The notes below the pieces were generated by a model that had not been told where the DNA came from, ran no database searches, and was given only the letters and a program-made list of their open reading frames with translations. This document shows, piece after piece, positions 5,212 to 11,294 of a DNA stretch of 12,430 bases. Position numbers and translations under genes: made by a program. The DNA is from Treponema sp. (GTDB taxonomy: Bacteria > Spirochaetota > Spirochaetia > Treponematales > Breznakiellaceae): assembly GCA_031258265.1 (NCBI GenBank), contig JAIRNB010000241.1, positions 1-12,430 of the forward strand. Reading direction: 5' to 3'. Each line of letters starts with the position of its first letter. The stretch's first letter is position 1.

Positions 5212-6801
5212 ATGAAAAAAAGCGCCGCGCTTATCATTCTGGGACTGGGAATCGCCTTTACCTCATGCTCCAAGCCCGCCGCGCAAACCACCGGGGATGC
5301 CACAGCGGCGGAAAAACACCTGATCGTGGCGGTCAACCCGGACTTTGAAACCTTTGATCCCGCCCTGGCCTACGAACCGTTCAGCGCCTGGGTGCTGGGT
5401 ACGGTCTACGATACCTTATACAAATACAAAAACGACATTAGGCATTACGAACCGCAGCTCGCCGAAAGCTATACGGTTTCCCCTGACGGGCTAACGTACA
5501 CTTATACCCTTAGGAAGGATGTCACCTTCAACACCGGCAGACCCCTTACTTCGGCAGATTTACTCTGGAGCAACCAGCGGGCCCTTAACATGAAGGGAAA
5601 CGCCACGTTTAACGCCCGGGGTATCGCAGGTATCGAAGCCCCCGATGATTACACCATTGTCTATCACCTGAAGGAAGCGGACCCTACCTTCCACATTAAA
5701 TTGGCCAGCAACCTCTTCGCCCCCCTGGACCGGCAGGCGGCCGAAGAACACGGAGCGACCAACGCGGAAAATGCCGATACCACGGACAGCGCCAAGGTGT
5801 GGCTGGATAATAATTCCATTGGTACCGGGCCCTACCAAATCGCCTCGTATACCCCCAAGGTAGATTTGGTGATGGAGCGGAACCCCAATTACTGGGGCAC
5901 GAAGCCCTACTATGACAAGATCACCCTCAAGTCCGTAACAGATTCTAATTCCCAGGCCATGATGCTCCGGGCCGGTGATGTGGACATTGCCTTTAACCTG
6001 TCGCCGGAGCAAATCCGGGAACTCCAGGGGATCAATGGAATCAGCATCATGGACGCCCCTTCCCTGCGATTCAGCTTCCTCCTGATGAACCGGGACCCGG
6101 CGGTGGGCGGCCCTGTAGCCAATCCCACCGTACAGAAGGCTATCCACCTGGCCCTGGATTACAAGGGTCTACAGACCATCGCCGGCGGTGGTGTTGTAAC
6201 ACCCCAGGGACCTTTCTCCCTTGGGCTTACCGGCTCTTTCCCCCCGGCGGATGTAAGCGGTTATCCTAAACTTGCGGAAGCTAAGGCTCTCATGGCCCAG
6301 GCGGGCTACGCGGAAGGCTTTAGTTCCAAATTTTATGTACCCGTTACGAATATCCAGGGAGTAGACTTTGTTATCCTGGCCCAAAAGATACAGAACGATC
6401 TGGCCGCTATTGGTATTACCACCGAACTGGTGCCGGAAAATGTCACGATTTCCTTGGAAAGCTACCGGAATGGTAAGCAGCCCCTGGGGCTGTGGCATTG
6501 GGGACCGGATTACAACGATAACATTAGTAACTTGGCCTTTTTACCGGGAAATACCGTGGCGCTGCGGGCGGGCTGGAAGGCGGAGGCGAATTCGGCCTTG
6601 GCGGACCTGGGGAGAAATACGGCCCTGGAGATCGATGAGGCTAAACGGATTGAGTATCTACGGCAGATACAGGAACAACTGCTTGAGGATTCTCCCTTTG
6701 CGGTGATTTTACAACACGCCAGCCAGTACGCTATTCGGACGGGACTTACCGGCGCAGATTTCGGTATCAATCGGCTGGACTTTACCCGTTTGGCCGAATG
6801 A
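5212..6801 (+). CDS. Family-5 peptide-type ABC solute-binding lipoprotein
   Basis: This 529-residue lipoprotein is the ligand-capturing subunit of a Dpp/Opp-type importer. Residues 1-18 are a signal peptide ending in the lipobox FTSC, with C19 as the lipidated residue; Phe at -3 fits relaxed spirochaetal lipoboxes. Family features include PDFETFDPALAYEP (43-56), LAESYTVSPDGLTYTYTLR (83-101) and the start of the cluster signature, DVTFNTGRPLTSADL (103-117), plus IGTGPYQI (203-210) and MERNPNYWG (221-229). The length is typical. The start at 5212 is preceded by AAGGAG 7 nt upstream; the ATG-like start at 5179 would put an unsuitable extension before the signal peptide. It is first in an operon with two permeases, with a 35-bp gap to the next gene. 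Substrate (di- or oligopeptide, nickel or other) cannot be read from the sequence. Confidence 0.92.
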   Translation: MKKSAALIILGLGIAFTSCSKPAAQTTGDATAAEKHLIVAVNPDFETFDPALAYEPFSAWVLGTVYDTLYKYKNDIRHYEPQLAESYTVSPDGLTYTYTLRKDVTFNTGRPLTSADLLWSNQRALNMKGNATFNARGIAGIEAPDDYTIVYHLKEADPTFHIKLASNLFAPLDRQAAEEHGATNAENADTTDSAKVWLDNNSIGTGPYQIASYTPKVDLVMERNPNYWGTKPYYDKITLKSVTDSNSQAMMLRAGDVDIAFNLSPEQIRELQGINGISIMDAPSLRFSFLLMNRDPAVGGPVANPTVQKAIHLALDYKGLQTIAGGGVVTPQGPFSLGLTGSFPPADVSGYPKLAEAKALMAQAGYAEGFSSKFYVPVTNIQGVDFVILAQKIQNDLAAIGITTELVPENVTISLESYRNGKQPLGLWHWGPDYNDNISNLAFLPGNTVALRAGWKAEANSALADLGRNTALEIDEAKRIEYLRQIQEQLLEDSPFAVILQHASQYAIRTGLTGADFGINRLDFTRLAE

Positions 6802-6836
6802 AATGAATAAATAGGATATGGGAAGCGAAAAACACC

Positions 6837-7850
6837 ATGCTGCACTACCTCATCAGAAGGTTCTTTCTTCTCTGTTTTTTGATGGCAGGGATCTCCCTGG
6901 TGGTTTTTCTCCTTTCCCATGCCGTACCCAGCGACCCGGTGGTAGCAAATTTAAGCGAGCGTAATCTTGACGACGCGGAAATGGTAGCTGCCTTCCGGGC
7001 TAAATGGGGCCTGGATCAGCCCCTTTATAAGCAGTACCTCCGCTATCTCAAAAACTTGCTTCACGGTGACCTGGGAATCTCTATCCGAACCCAGCGTCCG
7101 GTGCTGGAGGATCTGATTCGGTATTTTCCGGCTACAGTAGAACTTGCCTTATTTGGGATGTTTTTCGCCGTATTCTTTGGAATGATCTTTGGAGTAATTT
7201 CCGCGGTAAAACGGGGCAGCCTGACGGAACAGGTCCTGCGGGGAATGTCAATTTTCGGAGTATCGGTTCCGTCTTACTGGCTTGCCCTAATCCTCCTCTA
7301 TGTTTTCTATCTCACCCTGGGTATCGCCCCCGGTCCGGGGCGCATCTCTACCCGGATTACCGCCCCAGACCACATTACAGGTTTCTTCCTCCTCGATTCC
7401 CTGCTCCAGGGTAAGGGCCGGCTCTTCGCCGACTCCCTTCGCCACCTGATATTGCCGGGGATGTGTCTGGGGATGTTTACCACGGGACTCATCTCCCGAA
7501 CCACCCGGTCCAGCCTGCTTGAGACATTCGGTCAGGACTATATTCGTACCGCGCAGGCCAAGGGGTTAAGCCGGCAGAGGATCCTTGTTAAACACGCCCT
7601 GGGTAATGCCCTGCTTCCGGTGGTGACAATTATCGGCATGGGATTCAGCAACCTGCTGAGCGGTATGGTACTGGTGGAAACAATTTTTGCCTGGCCAGGC
7701 ATAGGCCAGTATGCGTTTCAATCTGCCCAGAACCTGGACTTCCCCGCCATCGTGGGGGTGTCCCTCCTTATCGCCCTGAATCATGTGGTTATTAATTTAG
7801 CGATCGATCTTCTTTACGGCGTTTTAGACCCCCGTGTGCGGTACCGCTGA
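6837..7850 (+). CDS. Peptide-type ABC importer permease, DppB-like
   Basis: This 337-residue inner-membrane permease has about six membrane segments (near 9-29, 99-123, 138-160, 203-220, 258-282 and 305-327). Residues 1-~80 are the DppB/OppB-type N-terminal part, with SHAVPSDPV (27-35) and WGLDQPLYKQY (57-67). The ATPase-contact (EAA) loop is at about 234-262: DYIRTAQAKGLS followed by HALGNALLPV. The WPGIG motif (286-290) and the C-terminal DPRVRYR are typical of the B subunit. The ribosome-binding site is weak (GGGAAG, about 10 nt before ATG). The stop overlaps the next start as TGATG, pointing to translational coupling and a 1:1 heterodimer with the following permease. Confidence 0.93.
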   Translation: MLHYLIRRFFLLCFLMAGISLVVFLLSHAVPSDPVVANLSERNLDDAEMVAAFRAKWGLDQPLYKQYLRYLKNLLHGDLGISIRTQRPVLEDLIRYFPATVELALFGMFFAVFFGMIFGVISAVKRGSLTEQVLRGMSIFGVSVPSYWLALILLYVFYLTLGIAPGPGRISTRITAPDHITGFFLLDSLLQGKGRLFADSLRHLILPGMCLGMFTTGLISRTTRSSLLETFGQDYIRTAQAKGLSRQRILVKHALGNALLPVVTIIGMGFSNLLSGMVLVETIFAWPGIGQYAFQSAQNLDFPAIVGVSLLIALNHVVINLAIDLLYGVLDPRVRYR

Positions 7851-8743
7851 TGGCGCATCTCATCCGCTTGTTTGGCGCAGTAATGCGTAAACTGCGAAAA
7901 ACCTTTGCAGAACGGAGAAAGAGTCCCGGGCGTAATAACCGCCTCTTTACCCTGGGTATCGCCGTATGCGCCCTGTGGGTATTGGTCGCCCTTCTGGCGC
8001 CGGCCATTATTCCCTATGATCCCTTGGCCCAAGCCCTGGACGAGCGTTTTTCGCCGCCTAACATCAGGCACCTCTGTGGAACCGACAGCCTGGGCCGGGA
8101 CATTTTCAGCCGGCTTCTCATCGGGTCCCGGGTGTCCATTGGCTGCGGCCTGCTTACCATCGTATTTGCGGCCCTTGTGGGAGTAATCTACGGCGGCATT
8201 GCCGGTTACCTGGGGGGCGCCATAGATGAAGTGATGATGCGCCTGGCCGAACTGGTACAGGCTTTCCCTACCATCATTTTAGCTATGGTAATAAGTTCCG
8301 CCCTGGGACCCAGCCTGTTCCACACCCTGCTGGCAATGATCATTGTATGGTGGCCCAACTTCGCCCGGCTGATGCGAAGCTCGGTAATTCAGATTCGCAG
8401 CGGCGAATATATCGAGGCGGCCCGGTCCCTGGGTTCATCCGGCCTGCGTATCTTTTTCCATGACATACTGCCCAATAGCATTGGTTCTGTTGTGGTGATG
8501 GCAACGGTGGACTTCGGCAGCGCCATACTGCTCTTTTCCGGCCTCAGTTTTCTGGGACTTGGTTCTCCGCCCCCGGCGCCGGAATGGGGCGCCATGGTCT
8601 CCGACGGCGCCGCTTACCTCTCGTACTGGTGGATTGGTACATTCCCCGGTCTGGGGATTCTCACCCTGTCTATGGGCGCAAATTTCATCGGTGACGGTAT
8701 GCGCGATCTCCTGGACCCCCGGCTGCGAAGAGAAGTGAAGTAG
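7850..8743 (+). CDS. Peptide-type ABC importer permease, DppC-like
   Basis: This 297-residue second permease pairs with the preceding DppB-like subunit. The OppC-type N-terminal segment covers about 28-80: a membrane helix at about 33-54, then IIPYDPLAQ and CGTDSLGRDIFSRLL (76-90), a hallmark of the C subunit. Further membrane segments lie near 95-120, 137-158, 160-176, 212-236 and 262-284. The EAA loop is at 187-208 (YIEAARSLGSS, then ILPNS). LSFLGLGSPPPAPEWG (232-247) and RDLLDPRLR (285-293) are family-typical. No independent ribosome-binding site is seen; the ATG shares one base with the upstream stop. It is the last gene of the rightward operon, ending 39 bp before the stop of the convergent ATPase gene. 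Confidence 0.93.
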   Translation: MAHLIRLFGAVMRKLRKTFAERRKSPGRNNRLFTLGIAVCALWVLVALLAPAIIPYDPLAQALDERFSPPNIRHLCGTDSLGRDIFSRLLIGSRVSIGCGLLTIVFAALVGVIYGGIAGYLGGAIDEVMMRLAELVQAFPTIILAMVISSALGPSLFHTLLAMIIVWWPNFARLMRSSVIQIRSGEYIEAARSLGSSGLRIFFHDILPNSIGSVVVMATVDFGSAILLFSGLSFLGLGSPPPAPEWGAMVSDGAAYLSYWWIGTFPGLGILTLSMGANFIGDGMRDLLDPRLRREVK

Positions 8744-8782
8744 GAGCCGCTAAGAACCGAAATTTGCCGGGGTTTCAGGGAA
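8744..8782. other. 39-bp convergent gap between the two importer operons
   Basis: The rightward permease stop and the leftward ATPase stop are separated by 39 bp. I see no hairpin with a T-run on either strand, so transcripts from both sides may read into each other or end by another mechanism. Confidence 0.5.
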
Positions 8783-9796
8783 TTAGAGTCTGCCCGGATA
8801 ATGGCAGGCCGCATAATGGCTGTCTATTGTATTGCCTGCATGGCCGCCCCCGGACAAAGAAAGCTTTTCCAGTTTTGGTTCCTCGGTTTTACACAAGCTA
8901 TCGCAATAGGGGCAGCGGTTATGGAAACGGCAGCCGGAGGGCGGATCGATGGGAGACGGCACATCACCCATAAGAACGATGCGGTCCATGCCGGTCCCCG
9001 GTATGGCGGAAAGCAGGGCCCTGGTATAAAAATGGGCCGGCCTTTTGAAAATATCGTCGTGGGTTCCAATTTCTACGAGTTTTCCCAGGTACATTACCCC
9101 TACCCAGTTACTCACATGGTGTACCACGCTCAGGTTGTGGGATATAAAGAGGTAGGTAAGGGAAAATTCCTTCTGCAAATCGGCAAGAAGGTTGATTACC
9201 TGGGCCTGGATAGACACGTCCAGGGAGGAAACCGCCTCATCGCAGACGATAAGGCTGGGCTGTAAAGCCAGGGCCCGGGCGATGCCCACCCGCTGCTTTT
9301 GTCCGCCGGAAAGCTCATGGGGATAGCGGGAGAGGTGATAATCCGAAAGACCCACTTTCCCGACAAGGTATTTCATCCGATCGATACGTCCCTGTTTTGT
9401 ACCGATATGGTGGACGCGCAGGGGTTCAAGAAGTATGTTGGCGATAGTTTGCCGGGGATTCATAGAAGCGCCGGAATCTTGGAAGATGAACTGCATTTTT
9501 TTCCGGTATTCCTTCATCTTTTTCCTGCCAAGGGCCGCCAGGTCCTTACCCTCAAAGAACACTTTCCCTTCACTTAACGGAAGCAGAGCGACAAGAGCCC
9601 GCCCCAGGGTACTTTTACCACAGCCACTCTCTCCCACCAGCCCAAAGGTCTGTCCACGGTGAATATCCAGATCCACCCCGTCAACAGCCTTCACATAGCG
9701 CCGTGTAAGGTTCAGGCTATTTTCCCGTAGAGGGAAATATTTCCGCGCTCCCCGGACCTGTACCAGGGTTTCGTTATTCCGGCCGCCGGATTCCAT
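8783..9796 (-). CDS. Peptide-type ABC importer ATPase, DppF-like
   Basis: This 337-residue ATPase should power the importer whose permeases converge on it. Motifs: Walker A GESGCGKS (55-62), Q-loop Q106, signature LSGGQKQRVGIARAL (162-176), Walker B LIVCDEAVSSLD (182-193), H-loop H220. The C-terminal oligopeptide-transporter extension has DVPSPIDPPSGC (278-289) and four family-conserved cysteines, C289, C295, C302 and C331, plus an extra C298. Iron-sulfur clusters have been reported in such extensions of some dipeptide importers; that is not shown here. I take the ATG at 9796, which overlaps the upstream stop as TGATG, the same junction as between the two permeases; an in-frame TTG at 9817 is a weaker choice. 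It is the second gene of the leftward ATPase operon. Confidence 0.93.
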   Translation of the reverse strand: MESGGRNNETLVQVRGARKYFPLRENSLNLTRRYVKAVDGVDLDIHRGQTFGLVGESGCGKSTLGRALVALLPLSEGKVFFEGKDLAALGRKKMKEYRKKMQFIFQDSGASMNPRQTIANILLEPLRVHHIGTKQGRIDRMKYLVGKVGLSDYHLSRYPHELSGGQKQRVGIARALALQPSLIVCDEAVSSLDVSIQAQVINLLADLQKEFSLTYLFISHNLSVVHHVSNWVGVMYLGKLVEIGTHDDIFKRPAHFYTRALLSAIPGTGMDRIVLMGDVPSPIDPPSGCRFHNRCPYCDSLCKTEEPKLEKLSLSGGGHAGNTIDSHYAACHYPGRL

Positions 9797-10776
9797 CACC
9801 GGTCCCGTTCCCGCCAAAAATGGCAGCGTACCTGCCTGTTTCCCTCCGCGTCGGCGAGTTCCGGTAATTCTCTATGACACCGTTCCCGGGCATATTCACA
9901 GCGGGGAGCAAAGGCACAGCCGGAGGGCAGTTTGAAGGGGTCAGGGACAGTTCCCTTAATGGCGAACAGCCGTTCCTGTTTCCGTTCAATCGTGGGGACG
10001 GAGTGAAGCAGCGCCTCAGAGTAGGGGTGCAGGGGCTTACGGAAGAGTTCTTCCACTTCCGCGGTTTCCACAATTTGTCCGGCGTACATCACCGCCATGC
10101 GATCGCATATTTCCCGGACAATTCCCATATCGTGGGTGATAAGTAATATCGCCGCGCCGGTTTCCTTCCGCAGCCTTTTCATCAGTTCAAGAATCTGCGC
10201 CTGAATGGTCACGTCCAGGGCGGTGGTAGGTTCATCGGCGATAAGCAGTTTGGGCCCGCAGGCCAAAGCCATGGCAATCATCACCCTCTGCCTCATTCCG
10301 CCGGAAAGCTGATGGGGATAGTCTTTGAGCCGCTGCCGCGAGGCGGCGATTCCGGTTCTGGTCATCAATTCCAGGGCCCGTTCTTCCGCCTGTTTTTTAC
10401 CCATCCCTTTATGGAGCATCAGGGGTTCCATAATTTGGACCCCGCAGGTATGAATGGGATTGAGGGAGGTCATAGGCTCCTGGAAGATCATGGCAATCTC
10501 GTTACCCCGCAGGCGGCGAACCTCAGATTCGCTCAACCTGAATATATCCCTGCCCTCAAACTCAATGCTGCCGGCCACCGTTGCGGACGAAGTCTGTACC
10601 AGGCGCATCACGGCGAGGGAGGTAACGGTCTTACCGCTGCCGCTTTCACCCACAAGGCCCAGGCTTTCCCCCTGTTCCAGGGAAAGGGAAAGATCCCGTA
10701 CCGCCCGGAGCCGCCCCTCCTGGGTGGTAAACCCTACGCTTAAATTCTTAATATGCAGGAGTTCATTGGTTCCCAT
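9796..10776 (-). CDS. Peptide-type ABC importer ATPase, DppD-like
   Basis: This 326-residue ATPase is the partner of the DppF-like subunit. Motifs: Walker A GESGSGKT (43-50), Q-loop Q99, signature LSGGMRQRVMIAMAL (157-171), Walker B LLIADEPTTALD (177-188), H-loop H215. The QEPMTSLNP stretch (99-107) and the C-terminal GTVPDPFKLPSGCAF (275-289) are typical of DppD/OppD. Cysteines C287, C293, C300 and C318 follow the same C-x5-C-x6-C pattern as in DppF. The start at 10776 has a modest AGGA about 9 nt upstream, lying inside the palindrome at the promoter. It is the first gene of the leftward unit, with a strong promoter directly upstream. Confidence 0.94.
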   Translation of the reverse strand: MGTNELLHIKNLSVGFTTQEGRLRAVRDLSLSLEQGESLGLVGESGSGKTVTSLAVMRLVQTSSATVAGSIEFEGRDIFRLSESEVRRLRGNEIAMIFQEPMTSLNPIHTCGVQIMEPLMLHKGMGKKQAEERALELMTRTGIAASRQRLKDYPHQLSGGMRQRVMIAMALACGPKLLIADEPTTALDVTIQAQILELMKRLRKETGAAILLITHDMGIVREICDRMAVMYAGQIVETAEVEELFRKPLHPYSEALLHSVPTIERKQERLFAIKGTVPDPFKLPSGCAFAPRCEYARERCHRELPELADAEGNRQVRCHFWRERDR

Positions 10777-10783
10777 ATTCTAT

Positions 10784-10806
10784 ATTCCTATATAACATAT
10801 AGGAAT
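10784..10806. promoter_or_regulatory. Candidate operator overlapping the ATPase-operon promoter
   Basis: Perfect inverted repeat: ATTCCTATAT (10784-10793), 3-nt spacer AAC, ATATAGGAAT (10797-10806). The right arm covers part of the -10 box and the transcription start, and the left arm covers the weak ribosome-binding sequence of dppD. TAGGAATTAT (10800-10809) is shared with the binding-protein operon promoter (5155-5164). The 3-nt spacer also resembles the neighbouring repeat hairpins, so a repeat origin is an alternative. Confidence 0.5.
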
Positions 10807-10832
10807 TATAAGTTATAAAGCGTTTGTGTCAA
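10805..10832 (-). promoter_or_regulatory. Consensus sigma-70 promoter of the ATPase operon
   Basis: Read on the minus strand: TTGACA (10832-10827), 16-bp spacer, TATAAT (10810-10805), both hexamers perfect. The start would be near 10798, with a ~22-nt leader. A promoter this close to consensus next to a palindrome suggests control by repression. Confidence 0.7.
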
Positions 10833-10852
10833 TATGGCCCTTGTGTCCCGCC

Positions 10853-10930
10853 CTGCCCCGGTTAAAACCGGGGCGCATTTTTCAATTTGGGGGCATACGG
10901 AGGCGCTATGCGAAGCCACATTGGTTAAAT
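10853..10930. repeat. Family B intergenic repeat, copy 1 (78 bp)
   Basis: The same 78-bp element recurs at 11017-11094 in the same orientation with 8 differences and no gaps. It starts with a hairpin CCCCGGTT / AACCGGGG (10856-10873, loop AA), followed by a conserved block from CAATTTGGGGGCATACGG to ATTGGTTAAAT. The stretch GGGGCGCATTTTT (10870-10882) is the reverse complement of AAAAATGCGCCCC in the tail of family A copy 1, so the families share a module. Confidence 0.75.
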
Positions 10931-10953
10931 ATACAACCTGTAATCCTATTCCT

Positions 10954-10976
10954 GGAGTTTTGCAAAGCAAAACTCC
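10954..10976. repeat. Perfect 10-bp hairpin, 3-nt loop
   Basis: GGAGTTTTGC (10954-10963), loop AAA, GCAAAACTCC (10967-10976). No T-run follows. It lies between the two family B copies. Confidence 0.7.
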
Positions 10977-10979
10977 CAA

Positions 10980-11004
10980 GCTCAAACCGCAAGGCGGTTT
11001 GAGC
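10980..11004. repeat. Perfect 11-bp hairpin, 3-nt loop
   Basis: GCTCAAACCGC (10980-10990), loop AAG, GCGGTTTGAGC (10994-11004). It is only 3 bp from the previous hairpin and is followed by an alternating CG run. Arms are unrelated in sequence to the neighbouring hairpin, but the design is the same. Confidence 0.7.
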
Positions 11005-11016
11005 CGCGCGCGCGCA

Positions 11017-11094
11017 CTGCCCCGGCTAAAGCTGGGGCGCACTATCCAATTTGGGGGCATACGGTGGCGCTATGCGTAGCCACATTGGTTAAAT
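11017..11094. repeat. Family B intergenic repeat, copy 2 (78 bp)
   Basis: The second copy of the element at 10853-10930. Its hairpin is CCCCGGCT / AGCTGGGG (11020-11037, loop AA). Relative to copy 1, a T-A pair became C-G with both partners changed, and one G-C pair became a G-T wobble, so pairing is preserved. Three further changes fall in the following spacer, and two A-to-T changes flank GGCGCTATGCG. Confidence 0.75.
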
Positions 11095-11097
11095 TAA

Positions 11098-11110
11098 CAA
11101 GCTACGCTTG
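11098..11110. repeat. Small hairpin with 3-nt loop
   Basis: CAAGC, loop TAC, GCTTG. It lies between family B copy 2 and family A copy 2, in a position similar to the small hairpin at 766-782 before family A copy 1. Confidence 0.4.
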
Positions 11111-11118
11111 CTTTTACT

Positions 11119-11222
11119 GCGCAAGGGATAGAGCGGAAATACCGGAAGCCCGCCAGAGGCGGGCTGAGGAATTGCAGCGATAGCCCGGTTTTTTGCGGCA
11201 GCAAAAAATGCGCCCAAGCTAA
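11119..11222. repeat. Family A structured intergenic repeat, copy 2
   Basis: Matches 784-888 in the same orientation. The central hairpin here is AGCCCGCC / GGCGGGCT with loop AGA (11147-11165), quite different from copy 1 yet fully paired; the 28-base blocks on both sides are identical to copy 1. The tail stem is TTTTTTGC / GCAAAAAA with loop GGCA (11189-11208). Both copies end in GCTAA and lie 73-106 bp before the start codon of a rightward gene for an exported protein. Confidence 0.75.
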
Positions 11223-11250
11223 GAATTACCGCCCATGGTTTAGCAAGATA

Positions 11251-11280
11251 TTAACCCCGGAGATGTAAATATGCTATAAT
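11251..11280 (+). promoter_or_regulatory. Candidate extended -10 promoter of the receptor gene
   Basis: TGCTATAAT (11272-11280) is an extended -10 with a perfect TATAAT (11275-11280). A weak -35, TTAACC (11251-11256), lies 18 bp upstream. The start would be near 11287, only about 8 nt before the ATG. Confidence 0.5.
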
Positions 11281-11294
11281 TTCTTTGGAATTTT

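Larger units (their letters stand above)
10777..11294. other. Repeat-rich non-coding region between divergent genes
   Basis: No credible gene. The frame open at 10834-11079 runs through both family B copies and has no ribosome-binding site. From left to right the region holds the ATPase-operon promoter and palindrome, family B copy 1, two perfect long hairpins, an alternating CG run (11005-11014), family B copy 2, a small hairpin, family A copy 2, and the promoter of the receptor gene. Confidence 0.75.

Noticed and set aside
8744..8782. Bidirectional terminator between the convergent operons
   Set aside because: The 39-bp gap shows no stable stem followed by a T-run on either strand.
9797..9817. 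TTG start for the DppF-like ATPase
   Set aside because: The ATG at 9796 gives a TGATG stop-start overlap like the one between the two permeases, and the extra residues match no family feature.
10834..11079. 81-codon open frame in the repeat region
   Set aside because: It runs through both family B copies and their hairpins, has no ribosome-binding site, and its peptide is not protein-like.
10853..11094. Possible CRISPR array
   Set aside because: Only two 78-bp repeats with 8 differences and one 86-bp interval filled with hairpins; no short regular repeats or spacers and no cas genes.
10853..11222. Integron attC-like cassette sites
   Set aside because: The hairpins lack paired GTTRRRY/RYYYAAC core sites and bulged stems, and no cassette genes lie between them.
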